Notes under the pieces: generated by a model
Told to the model about the DNA's origin: nothing
Databases searched by the model: none
Seen by the model: only the letters and a program-made list of their open reading frames with translations
Shown: positions 25,502-38,174 of the stretch, piece after piece
Layout of the letters: each line of letters opens with the position of its first letter
How positions within the stretch are numbered: position 1 is the stretch's first letter
Translations under genes and position numbers: made by a program
Source of the DNA: UBA9926 sp913064795
GTDB lineage: Bacteria > Pseudomonadota > Gammaproteobacteria > Pseudomonadales > Azotimanducaceae
Assembly: GCA_045560765.1 (NCBI GenBank)
Contig: JBJKZD010000012.1
Location: 1 to 64,000, forward strand
DNA: 64,000 bases
Direction of reading: 5' to 3'

Positions 25502-26491
25502 TTGAAGACCCAGCCCACTAAGCTCACCGAAGCAGCAGTGACCCCAGAAGCCGTGTATCTCAATCGTCGTCAGTACTTAAAGGCAAGTGCCTTAGGTCTA
25601 GGGGCGGCGGCCTTCTCTGGCGCCTCCCAAGCAGCTGACGATGGGCAGCTCTCAGATCCCGCGCCGTTATGGATGAAGACGCAGTTGAACGAATCGACAG
25701 CCAGTCCATTTTCGACTAACGAGGCATTGACGCCTTATGAATATGTGACCGGTTATAATAATTTCTACGAGTTCGGTACGGACAAGAGCGATCCAGAGAA
25801 GTATGGCCAAGGGTTCGAGCCTCATCCTTGGTCTGTCATGGTCTCCGGTGCGGCTGAAAAGACAGGGACGTTTGATCTGGAAGATGTGCTCAAGGGTCTG
25901 TCTGTTGAAGAGCGGATTTACCGATTACGTTGCGTTGAAGCGTGGTCAATGGTGATCCCCTGGTTGGGGGTTCCGCTTTCATCGATTTTGGCGCGTTATC
26001 GCCCCTTGAGTCGTGCCAAGTATGTAGTCTTTGAGACGGTCTATCGGCCTGAGCAGATGCCCGGACAGCGCGCTTTTTTCAATGCGATTGATTACCCCTA
26101 TATCGAGGTACTCCGAATCGATGAAGCGATGCACCCTTTGACACTGATGGCGGTTGGGGTCTACGGAAGGTCATTGCCAAATCAGAATGGTGCACCGCTG
26201 CGACTTGTTGTGCCTTGGAAGTATGGCTTCAAGAGTATTAAGTCGATTCAAAAAATTTCTTTTGTTGAGCAGCGCCCTAAGACCACTTGGGAGCGTGCAA
26301 ACCCCCGAGAGTACGGGTTCTTTGCAAACGTGAATCCTAAAGTCAGTCATCCGCGCTGGAGTCAGGCCGAAGAGCGACGGCTGCCTGGCAGCTTGTTTTC
26401 AGCCAATAGAATCCCCACGAAGATGTTTAATGGTTATGCCAATGAGGTTGCGAGCCTTTACCAAGGACTCGATCTGTCGGTGTATTACTGA
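25502..26491 (+). CDS. msrP: Protein-methionine-sulfoxide reductase catalytic subunit MsrP
   Basis: Periplasmic molybdopterin enzyme that repairs oxidised methionines in envelope proteins. It has 329 residues. The start is a TTG at 25502 with AAGGAG spaced 6 nt upstream. A twin-arginine signal NRRQYLKAS (arginines 22-23) fits export of a folded cofactor protein. The molybdenum-ligand cysteine is C144 in RLRCVEAW. It is followed after 25 nt by its membrane partner msrQ. This msrPQ pair next to an rRNA operon is also the Pseudomonas arrangement. Confidence 0.94.
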   Translation: MKTQPTKLTEAAVTPEAVYLNRRQYLKASALGLGAAAFSGASQAADDGQLSDPAPLWMKTQLNESTASPFSTNEALTPYEYVTGYNNFYEFGTDKSDPEKYGQGFEPHPWSVMVSGAAEKTGTFDLEDVLKGLSVEERIYRLRCVEAWSMVIPWLGVPLSSILARYRPLSRAKYVVFETVYRPEQMPGQRAFFNAIDYPYIEVLRIDEAMHPLTLMAVGVYGRSLPNQNGAPLRLVVPWKYGFKSIKSIQKISFVEQRPKTTWERANPREYGFFANVNPKVSHPRWSQAEERRLPGSLFSANRIPTKMFNGYANEVASLYQGLDLSVYY

Positions 26492-26516
26492 GCCCGTACC
26501 TTGGGGGAGAGGTTGA

Positions 26517-27131
26517 GTGAGGTATTTTTTAGCGTCTAAAGGTTTTTGGTTAGTTCTGGGCGCGCCTCTGTATTATGTCTTGTATCAAATCGGACAGGTG
26601 CTTTGGGTTCGCCCTGGTGCTCTCGGACCCGACCCCGCTCAGGCTTTGGTGACGTTACTCGGGGAGATCGCATTGTGGATGTTGATCCTTGTACTCAGTG
26701 TTACTCCGCTGCGTAAAGTTTTCCAGTTGCTGCGACTCCATGGGCAGCGTCGAGCGATGGGCATCGCGTGCTTTGGCTATGCGTTGCTGCATTGGTTGGC
26801 CTATGCGGCCCTCTTGCTGGAATGGCAATGGGCAACCCTCGGAGATGACCTTTTGAAGCGGCCGTATATTAGTGTGGGCTTCTTAGCGGGCTTAATTTTG
26901 TTGGCCATGGCAGCGACCTCTAATGACTGGAGCACTCGCCGTTTATCAAGGCGCTGGAGACAGTTGCATCGATGGGGATACTTGGCGGCTGCACTCGTTA
27001 TATTGCATGTTTTTTGGATTGCTCGAAGCAATTTTTTTGAGATCGTAATCTATGCGCTGATTGTGGCGGGCCTACTTGTTGTTCGATGGCCTTGGTTTAT
27101 CCAAAAAATAAAAATGATCAAAGATGTTTAG
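26517..27131 (+). CDS. msrQ: Haem-binding membrane subunit MsrQ
   Basis: Inner-membrane b-type haem protein of 204 residues that passes electrons from the quinone pool or flavin reductase to MsrP. It has about six hydrophobic segments with conserved histidines in LLHWLAYA, QLHRWGYLA and ILHVFWIAR. The start is a GTG at 26517 preceded by GGAGAGG. It belongs to the ferric-reductase-like membrane domain family. Co-transcribed with msrP. Confidence 0.93.
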   Translation: MRYFLASKGFWLVLGAPLYYVLYQIGQVLWVRPGALGPDPAQALVTLLGEIALWMLILVLSVTPLRKVFQLLRLHGQRRAMGIACFGYALLHWLAYAALLLEWQWATLGDDLLKRPYISVGFLAGLILLAMAATSNDWSTRRLSRRWRQLHRWGYLAAALVILHVFWIARSNFFEIVIYALIVAGLLVVRWPWFIQKIKMIKDV

Positions 27132-27784
27132 GGTGGTCGATTCCTTCATTGTCGGGGAATTGTTCTTTTATCAAAGCCTTTGCCAACAGCGGAATGAGAC
27201 TAGCAGGATAGCGTTTTAGTGAGCTTCGAATCCTTGCTGATTGTGTTGGATGATTTAATTACGAATCCTATTGAAATAAGAGTTGCAATTGAGTCCGGAG
27301 GTCGAGTATCCTGCGCGTCCGGTGCAAGGGACCACCTCAAAAAATGAGGGAGGGAGTGTTGTAAAAGCACCGGAGACGCGTATAATACGCGTCCCGGCCT
27401 TAGGGTTGGACTCGAAAGAGAAAGGGCTGTCAGCTAAGGGGCTGAAGCCAATCAAGACAAAAATTTTAGGACAACCCACGCCACCGATTGCGTTGGCGCG
27501 GGTTGACTCGCAAGATTGGTTTTGATGAAGCTTTTTAAAAATTAGGAAACAAGCAATAGGTGTGGGTACTTGTGTGCTGAATGCGATAAATATCAGCAAC
27601 AAGTTACCGACAATTTATTGAGTGATACTTACTAAATAACGGTAAATTGCGTTGCTGAGCCAGAACCTATAAGAGATGAAAATCTCGAAGAAAGTTCTGT
27701 CAAAAGATTTGCGAACTTAATCGCAACTGCGTACTGAGGGAGCCTCAAAAGGGTGTAACGAGGGAAACAGGAATACTTCAATTT
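27132..27784 (+). other. rRNA operon promoter and leader region
   Basis: No protein gene is evident. The region carries the strong promoter at 27359-27386 and a roughly 390-nt leader. AGCTTTTTAAAAA at about 27529-27541 resembles a boxA antitermination site. Confidence 0.7.
27359..27386 (+). promoter_or_regulatory. rRNA operon promoter
   Basis: TTGTAA at 27359-27364, a 16-nt spacer and a perfect TATAAT at 27381-27386 are followed by a GC-rich discriminator (ACGCGTCCCGG), as expected for a stringently controlled rRNA promoter. The -10 lies inside a 9-bp inverted repeat, GACGCGTAT / ATACGCGTC, at 27375-27393. Confidence 0.75.
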
Positions 27785-29322
<1,538 letters not shown>

Positions 29323-29771
29323 AAAAAAGCATTCTCTGCAAGTACTCACAACCTATTGTTTGTTTTCTGATTCTTCAAAAGAAGCCAGAACACATGCTTT
29401 TCATTGCTGCATGGAGCAGCCTTCCGCGTACTCCGCGGGGATAGAAAAGCATGCATTCTGGTTTTCCAGTGCGCGCAAGCGTAGTCTGCCGGTGGACCCG
29501 GTAGCTGGTTCTTTAAAAAAGTGAACAAGTGATAAAGTCTGTAGCGAATTAAAGACTGAAACCCTTTGATTCGATACAAAAATTGACATCCGCAAATACG
29601 ATAGCGTTTCTATCGGTTGCTACTGACCTCAAACGCAGTGGTAAGCGATCTTTCCAAGAAACGTGACTCACATTTGTAAATTCAAGCGTAATATCCGGTG
29701 AATCAATAAGTTGTGATGTTAGCCCTGGTGAAATTCAAAAGGACAGGGTTAAGAGTTCATTCAATTTATAT
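29323..29771 (+). other. 16S-23S internal transcribed spacer without tRNA
   Basis: About 450 nt. I find no tRNA-Ile, tRNA-Ala or tRNA-Glu. A long imperfect hairpin with arms of 18 nt lies at 29385-29461 and encloses two smaller hairpins. A boxA-like TGGTTCTTTAAAAA lies at 29506-29519. The last bases pair with the sequence after 23S as a processing stalk. Confidence 0.8.
29385..29461 (+). repeat. Branched hairpin in the 16S-23S spacer
   Basis: Arms 29385-29402 and 29444-29461 pair over 18 positions with two mismatches. Inside are GCTGC-ATGGA-GCAGC and CCGCG-TACTC-CGCGG. It sits where many gammaproteobacteria carry tRNA genes. It may be an RNase III target for rRNA processing. Confidence 0.6.
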
Positions 29772-32672
<2,901 letters not shown>

Positions 32673-32916
32673 TAACTTGAGTGTATTCGATGTTGGGCTT
32701 GCCCAAACGAACATAAAGGTTATTGATAGGATATGCCTTAGAAGAAAGTCGAGTACTGCAAATTTTGTTTAGGTTGCCTGGCGCATCTAAGCGAAATGTT
32801 CAGGAAAGATTGGATGTCAATCACTTGTTTGCTTCTTTAAAGACCCAAGTCCGTGCGGTGGCCACCTGTGCCCTGCATAGAATGCGGTAAACGAATTGCC
32901 CTATGGGCACTCAGTT

Positions 32917-33035
32917 TGCCTGACGACAATAGCGAGTTGGTACCACCTGATCCCATTTCGAACTCAGTAGTGAAACGACTTAGCGCCGATGGTAGTGTGG
33001 GGGATCCCATGTGAGAGTAGGTCATTGTCAGGCAT
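32917..33035 (+). rRNA. rrf: 5S ribosomal RNA
   Basis: About 119 nt. TGCCTGACGACAATAGCG at the start pairs with TGTCAGGCA at the end. CGAACTCAGTAGTGAAACG and the loop E region are recognisable. A boxA-like TGCTTCTTTAAAG precedes it at 32830-32842. It is followed by the operon terminator. Confidence 0.95.
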
Positions 33036-33042
33036 TTATCCC

Positions 33043-33077
33043 AAACCCTCGATAGTTTCTATCGGGGGTTTTTTTTG
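33043..33077 (+). terminator. Intrinsic terminator of the rRNA operon
   Basis: AACCCTCGATAG pairs with CTATCGGGGGTT around TTT and runs into a T tract, directly after 5S. Confidence 0.9.
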
Positions 33078-33522
33078 TCTTAAAAACCCTGAGATGGGTC
33101 TTGAAAGAGGGCTCTGAATGACGTGTGCGGATCAGACCGTTTAACCAAAATCCTAAATCAAGATCCTAACGCAAAAGGCTAAACCAAAAGCCTTAACCAA
33201 CCCTGTTACTCTAGGATTTCTTTGAGGGGTTGGACAAAATTGTTTAGAAAGCAAAGTTGTTTAGAAATAGGTGCTAGTGCTTCAAGGTCAGAACGGAATA
33301 ACATTTTGAGAATTTGTTCTTAAGACGTCTATGAAGGAGAATTTTGGGTTCCATTATTCGGTGAAAAATTACCGCTTTTGAAGGGTGAATTTGGGATTCC
33401 CATCCCTTTATTTATGAGGTATGTTTAGCGGAGCGGACGGGGGGAGTGTGCGCGACCACTGGAATCATTTGCTGAGGATTGGCATTTTTTTCAGAGGATA
33501 AACAAAACTAGAGGAGAGTCTC
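33078..33522. other. Intergenic region upstream of proteorhodopsin
   Basis: No gene is seen. It contains the 13-nt tandem array at 33133-33210, two copies of TTGTTTAGAAA about 18 nt apart near 33240-33270, and a small dyad CGGT/ACCG near 33360-33380. The proteorhodopsin promoter must lie here, but no convincing -35/-10 pair stands out. Confidence 0.55.
33133..33210 (+). repeat. Degenerate 13-nt tandem repeat, about 6 units
   Basis: Units such as CAAAATCCTAAAT, CAAGATCCTAACG, CAAAAGGCTAAAC and CAAAAGCCTTAAC follow each other at exactly 13 nt. AAGGCT and AGCCTT of neighbouring units can form a hairpin (33175-33194). Confidence 0.6.
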
Positions 33523-34218
33523 ATGCAATTCTTAGCTGATGGTGACCTGGTCGGGGTCACGTTTTGGATCGTATCGATCGCAATGATCGCATCAACGGTC
33601 TTTTTCTTGTACGAAGGAATGAATGTAAAGCGCGAATGGCGGTTGTCCATGTTGGTCGCGGGTCTTGTGACATTGGTCGCAGCGGTGCACTATATCTATA
33701 TGAGAGACTATTGGGTGGTCAACAGCGCCAGTCCCATTGTTTACCGATATATTGACTGGTTAATCACTGTGCCACTGTTGATGATCGAGTTTTACATTAT
33801 TCTAAAAGCCGTTGGTGCTTCGGTGGGTAGTGGATCTTTTGTTCGACTTCTGGTTGGAACCTTGGTCATGTTGGTGTTCGGTTACTTAGGCGAAGCGGGC
33901 ATCATGGGCACAACCCTCGCATTTATCCTCGGAATGGTCGGTTGGGCAGTTATTATCTACGAAATCTTCGCAGGTGAGGCTGGTAAGGCAGCCGCTGCAA
34001 ATGAGAGTGTTAAGGCTGCGTTTGGCTACATGCGATTAATCGTTCTTGTGGGATGGGCGATCTATCCGATTGGCTACGTCATGGGTTACATGATGGGCGG
34101 CGTTGATGATGGCGCTCTGAATATGGTCTACAACTTGGCAGATTTTGTGAATAAGATTCTGTTTGGTTTGATCATCTGGAACCTAGCGTATAATGATACT
34201 GCTGAAGGCGGTCATTAA
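33523..34218 (+). CDS. Proteorhodopsin, green-absorbing light-driven proton pump
   Basis: Seven-helix retinal protein of 231 residues in the inner membrane that exports protons in light. K211 in LADFVNKILFG is the retinal Schiff-base lysine. In YRYIDWLITVPLLMIEF, D78 is the proton acceptor, T82 is conserved, E89 is the proton donor, and L86 (position 105 of the reference protein) predicts green absorption. H56 is the acceptor-coupled histidine. There is no N-terminal signal peptide, unlike many proteorhodopsins. GGAG precedes the ATG and an intrinsic terminator follows. No carotenoid or retinal genes (crt, blh) are present in this window. It probably drives survival or uptake, possibly helping TonB-dependent transport nearby; that link is inference. 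Confidence 0.96.
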   Translation: MQFLADGDLVGVTFWIVSIAMIASTVFFLYEGMNVKREWRLSMLVAGLVTLVAAVHYIYMRDYWVVNSASPIVYRYIDWLITVPLLMIEFYIILKAVGASVGSGSFVRLLVGTLVMLVFGYLGEAGIMGTTLAFILGMVGWAVIIYEIFAGEAGKAAAANESVKAAFGYMRLIVLVGWAIYPIGYVMGYMMGGVDDGALNMVYNLADFVNKILFGLIIWNLAYNDTAEGGH

Positions 34219-34240
34219 AAGCGCTCTTAAGTGTTAATGA

Positions 34241-34269
34241 AAAACCCCGCATCTGCGGGGTTTTTTTTT
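34241..34269 (+). terminator. Intrinsic terminator after proteorhodopsin
   Basis: AAAACCCCGC-ATCT-GCGGGGTTTT followed by a run of T. Confidence 0.93.
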
Positions 34270-34588
34270 GGCCTGTCATTTTGCGCTGCTGAATTCGTAA
34301 TTTCGTCGTCAGGCTAACCGAAAACTTCTCAAGCTCTTGGCGCTGTTTCGAAATCCTGGTTTAGGGTGGTCGATGGCCGTTCTGCAAGACCGTTCTAGAG
34401 AGCTGCCTTGCAAAAGCTGCCCTGCAAAAGCTGCATCATGGGTTTACCCTAACGGCACTGTCCGAAATTTATGGTGTCGGTGTGCCTGGGTGCTTAAACA
34501 TTGATGCCACGATGATTCGCAGATGCTGCGCAGTAAGGGCTCAGCGAATCACAATAACGGTCACGAACCTTTTTGAGCTGCGGCTAAT
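34270..34588. other. Intergenic region between proteorhodopsin and the phospholipase-like gene
   Basis: No gene is seen in about 320 nt. The region between these convergent genes contains the 14-nt tandem repeat at 34401-34442. Confidence 0.6.
34401..34442 (+). repeat. 14-nt tandem repeat, 3 units
   Basis: AGCTGCCTTGCAAA, AGCTGCCCTGCAAA and a third degenerate unit AGCTGCATCATGGG. Confidence 0.6.
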
Positions 34589-35713
34589 TTAATCAGATGG
34601 CTGGTCGGTGGCTCTTCGTGAGAAGCTTTGGTTGGCGAACTGGACAGCGTAATCACCCTCAAATCTCGGATCAGCCAAATAATAATCAGTGCTGATAAGC
34701 TGTGCACCAGAACTAAAAGCTGCCTCCCTGCGGTTGGTGTTATTGCGTCTGGCTTCTATCGTGCCGGCGTCCGCGCGTGTTCGAACAAGATAGCCCCTTC
34801 GAACGGCTTCAAGAATTTTTCTGCGCTGTTGAATGGGGTCGTTCAGAACTAAGAAGGCCGCCCGAGGATGACCGAGTTTGGGGGTTCCAAAAAATAGTGG
34901 GGCACCCGCGCTTTGCTCAAGGGCGCGGTAGGGCATAAGCTTCGCCTCCGGTTCATCAAATACGAGGATATATTTCCCGCGCAGTAGATTGACATCAGGC
35001 CACCCGAGCGTTTCCACTGCTTTTGAAAGTGTGGGGAGGTTGCCTTGGAGTTCTGCTGGGGTGAAGATTCGGGTGTGGCCCAAGGCTTCGACAAATTCTG
35101 TGGCAAGCGTGAGAAAAGCCTCTCCACCGAATGGTTTTGGCTCGGTAAAGCCCGGTAGGTCGATGATGTCGCTTTTGAGATTGAGGGTCAGAATAATGGG
35201 TAAATGATTGGGGTTCGCCTCGGAAAATGTCGAAAAGATGCGCAAGCAATCTTTCAGGGTGGGGCAGTGGGTCTGAAAGTCGATGTCTTGGATGTGCATG
35301 ACCTTAAAGGCTGAATCTTGAACGCCGTCGGTAAAGGGCATCGTGCGACTGCTTTCAGCGAAGGGCCACTGTTGACCCAGGGGTTCATGGTATCGATCAC
35401 CCTCCGGGTCATAGAAAAGGTCGATTTCAAACAGTCTTAAACCTAAATCAAGCTGGGTCTCGATTGGAGAATGCGCATAGTCTAGGCTTTCGGCGACATC
35501 AGGATCAAACATTTTGAGCCAAGTCATTAATCGATTGTCCAATGCTTTTTTGTAGCTGTTGTGTGAACCGATATATTGCAGCTGCGTCAGTTTGATATTT
35601 TCAAGCTTAGATAAATCTGGGTCAGAGGCGGCTTGAACAGGACCGACCCACAAAAGATAAAAGACCGCTGCGCCGTGAAAGATGCGAGTCGTAAGCTGAG
35701 ATAATTGCCGCAT
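34589..35713 (-). CDS. Exported Ca2+-dependent phosphoinositide phospholipase C-like protein
   Basis: Exported protein of about 374 residues resembling the bacterial calcium-dependent PI-PLC family (PI-PLC-C1 type). A signal peptide ends PVQA before ASDPD. The catalytic-site block LTQLQYIGSHNSYKKAL carries the histidine of the GSHNSY motif. Later blocks LRLFEIDLFYDPEGD and FKVMHIQDIDF fit the TIM-barrel metal and active-site strands. The ATG at 35713 gives the best signal peptide; a longer frame starts at 35803. It stands alone and is convergent with proteorhodopsin. The substrate is unknown; phosphodiester headgroups of lipids are the family expectation. Confidence 0.75.
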   Translation of the reverse strand: MRQLSQLTTRIFHGAAVFYLLWVGPVQAASDPDLSKLENIKLTQLQYIGSHNSYKKALDNRLMTWLKMFDPDVAESLDYAHSPIETQLDLGLRLFEIDLFYDPEGDRYHEPLGQQWPFAESSRTMPFTDGVQDSAFKVMHIQDIDFQTHCPTLKDCLRIFSTFSEANPNHLPIILTLNLKSDIIDLPGFTEPKPFGGEAFLTLATEFVEALGHTRIFTPAELQGNLPTLSKAVETLGWPDVNLLRGKYILVFDEPEAKLMPYRALEQSAGAPLFFGTPKLGHPRAAFLVLNDPIQQRRKILEAVRRGYLVRTRADAGTIEARRNNTNRREAAFSSGAQLISTDYYLADPRFEGDYAVQFANQSFSRRATDQPSD

Positions 35714-36007
35714 GATGAGGGTGCTGTTCGTTTCTATTGGGGGCTGGTCTGGAGTTTGCGGTCTCTTTTGCCAGTTATCAACAGATTGATCGTGTGAAAG
35801 CAAAAAGATGTAATCTTGAACGGTTCAGAGTGAAATTGTTGCCGTTTTTCGGTGTTTTGGCCTGTTTGTGATTTACTCGTCGCAACCTCATAAAAATTCA
35901 ATCTTTTAGAGGTATGATTCACGATGGAGCAGGTCGAGAAATCGGTCGATTGATGAGTAGGCGCAAGGTTGGAGACTCCGGTGCCTGACGAAGTTGGAGA
36001 TTCAGGG

Positions 36008-37636
36008 ATGCGAATTAGAGAGACAAACGGCGGAAATCGCAGAGCAGCTAGTCTGGTTTTCTCGATCATCGGGCTATCAGTCCTAGTGACACTGGCCGGC
36101 TGCGGGGGTGGTTCTAGCGGCTCTAGTCCCGCGGCGCCGGCGCCGAGCGGCAGTGGTTCAGGTAGTTCGTCGGGAAGCGGCTCATCAAGCTCAGGTTCCA
36201 GTTCAGGCTGGGTTGAAGGCGAGTACGGAGATGTGTTCGATTATGATGCTCAATGCGAAGTGCCACGCACGGGCGCCGATTTCTCCGATACCCAAGGCAG
36301 TGTTACGGATGAGAACTTTTGGATCCGTGCCTATAGCTTTGATACCTATCTTTGGTACAACGAGATTGAGGACGTGGACCCGGGCACTGTGGATAACACC
36401 GAGGCCTATTTTGACCTGATGAAAACTGATGCCTTGTCACCTTCGGGTAACCCAAAGGATAAATTTCACTTTACCTATGATACTGAAGAGTGGGAGAAGC
36501 TCTCACAGTCAGGGGTCTCCGCAGGCTATGGAGTTGAGTTCTTCAGAGTCCAATCATCCCCACCAAGGCAGTGGTTGGTTGCCTTTACAGAGCCTAACAC
36601 CCCTGCGGGAAATGCTGGGCTTCAGCGAGGTTGGGAGATTGCCGAGATTGACGGCGTTGATTTTGTATCGGGAAGCGACACCGACACCCTGAACACTGCG
36701 CTCTTTCCTGAGACTCTGGGGGAAGTTCATAATTTTGTCTTTCGCGATGTTACTTCAGGAGAGACCGCTGCTTTTGATTTAGAAAGCCAAGAAATCACGT
36801 CCACACCGGTTCAATTTGAACAGGTCTTAACGGATCAGGACGCTAAGATCGGTTATTTGTTGTTCAATGATCATATTGCGACCGCTGAAGGGCAATTGAT
36901 TGATGCATTCGAGGGCTTTCAATCTGAGGGTATTACAGAATTGGTGCTGGATATGCGTTACAACGGTGGCGGCTATCTGGATATTGCAAGAATGCTGGCA
37001 TCCATGGTCGCTGGAAATGATTCAGTTGGCCAAACCTTCAGTGAGCTTGAGTTCAACGACAAATATCCGGACCAAAATCCGATTACTGGTCGAGCTTTAA
37101 CACCTTCAACATTTACTTCAAGTGCGCCAGGGATCGATTCTAGCCTGCAAGGAAAATCCTTACCTCTGCTTGACCTGGATCGAGTTGTGGTGATTTCAGG
37201 ATCTGGGACCTGCTCTGCCAGTGAGGCGGTGATCAATGGACTCCAGGGCGTGGGTGTTGAGGTTGTTTTGATCGGTGATACGACTTGTGGCAAACCTTAT
37301 GGTTTTTACGGCATTGATAATTGTGGAACAACCTATTTCACCATACAGTTTAAAGGGGTAAACGCGACGGGTTTTGGTGATTATACCGATGGGTTTTCTC
37401 CGCCCGGGGCAGAGACCGTCGGTGTGGAATTAGCCGGTTGCGCGGTGGGTGATGACTTGAGCAAGCCCTTGGGTGACATTAATGAGGGCCGCCTGTCGGC
37501 TGCTCTAAATTATCTGGCCACCGATTCCTGCGGTAACAATGGTACAGGCCTGCAGTCCAAGCCCTCACATCCTCTGAGCAACCTGAAGGGCCAAGTGGTC
37601 AAGCCTGGGCCTTTATCGGGTGCCTTGATGCGCTGA
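36008..37636 (+). CDS. S41 family (C-terminal processing-like) lipoprotein peptidase
   Basis: Lipoprotein of about 542 residues. The lipobox is VTLAGC, followed by a serine/glycine-rich linker of about 45 residues. A PDZ-like domain (NTPAGNAGLQRGWEIAEIDG) follows, and then a tail-specific-protease fold: LVLDMRYNGGGY, and VVISGSGTCSASEAVINGL with the nucleophilic serine and, downstream, TTCGKPYG with the probable catalytic lysine. The ATG at 36008 has GGAG upstream; a longer frame begins at 35969. It is anchored in a membrane and faces the periplasm or outside. The target proteins cannot be inferred. Confidence 0.87.
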   Translation: MRIRETNGGNRRAASLVFSIIGLSVLVTLAGCGGGSSGSSPAAPAPSGSGSGSSSGSGSSSSGSSSGWVEGEYGDVFDYDAQCEVPRTGADFSDTQGSVTDENFWIRAYSFDTYLWYNEIEDVDPGTVDNTEAYFDLMKTDALSPSGNPKDKFHFTYDTEEWEKLSQSGVSAGYGVEFFRVQSSPPRQWLVAFTEPNTPAGNAGLQRGWEIAEIDGVDFVSGSDTDTLNTALFPETLGEVHNFVFRDVTSGETAAFDLESQEITSTPVQFEQVLTDQDAKIGYLLFNDHIATAEGQLIDAFEGFQSEGITELVLDMRYNGGGYLDIARMLASMVAGNDSVGQTFSELEFNDKYPDQNPITGRALTPSTFTSSAPGIDSSLQGKSLPLLDLDRVVVISGSGTCSASEAVINGLQGVGVEVVLIGDTTCGKPYGFYGIDNCGTTYFTIQFKGVNATGFGDYTDGFSPPGAETVGVELAGCAVGDDLSKPLGDINEGRLSAALNYLATDSCGNNGTGLQSKPSHPLSNLKGQVVKPGPLSGALMR

Positions 37637-38174
37637 ACCGGTGGCAAGTGAGGATGGAGGCTGTAAAACAGTAGAAACAGACCCACTGGTTCCGAACGGG
37701 CATTAAGATGGTGCGGAAGGTCCGCGTGCTCTCGCTGTTGGGGTTTGGCGAGGGGCGGTTGGTCTCATCGACATTTCTGGAATGCGTTCGAGGAAGGCTA
37801 GAAACTCTCGAGTAACAAGCACCGATGACAAGAAGCACCCATAACAAGAAGCACCCATAACAAGAAGCACCCATAACAAGAAGCGTCTATAGTAAGAAGC
37901 ATCGATAGAAGAAGTTTCTGGCTAAGAAGTTCAGTTGTATAAGATCGTTAAAAATACATCAGCAACAAAGCCTCTCCATAGATGCTGTAGAAGCGATGTT
38001 CCTAAAGCAGGGTATGCGGGTGGATAGATCTTGACGGTGGATGCCGGTCCAACCTCGTCCATCCCTAGGATCTTGGCCTTTTCATTTGGGCGGCTTTGGG
38101 CCAGTGATTACGCAAGACGATTGGGTGTGAGACCGAATTGGAATGATTAGGCGATGCGGTAACAAGGAGAACTC
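37637..38174. other. Intergenic region with a 16-nt tandem array
   Basis: No gene is supported. A short reverse open frame here arises from the repeat. The array is at 37812-37921. A good ribosome-binding site AAGGAG ends the region in front of the nucleoside hydrolase. Confidence 0.6.
37812..37921 (+). repeat. 16-nt tandem repeat, about 7 units
   Basis: The unit is TAACAAGAAGCACCCA. Central units (37842-37873) are identical and outer units diverge, for example TAGTAAGAAGCATCGA. Confidence 0.8.

Noticed and set aside
29385..29461. Spacer hairpin considered as a tRNA gene
   Set aside because: It lacks the T-loop GTTCAAATC-type sequence, a D-arm consensus and a normal acceptor length.
37599..37874. 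Reverse open frame with cysteine-rich hydrophobic N-terminus
   Set aside because: Its N-terminal part is the antisense of the 16-nt tandem array.
37922..38174. Search for a purine riboswitch upstream of the nucleoside hydrolase and permease genes
   Set aside because: No segment shows the conserved three-way junction bases of the purine riboswitch.
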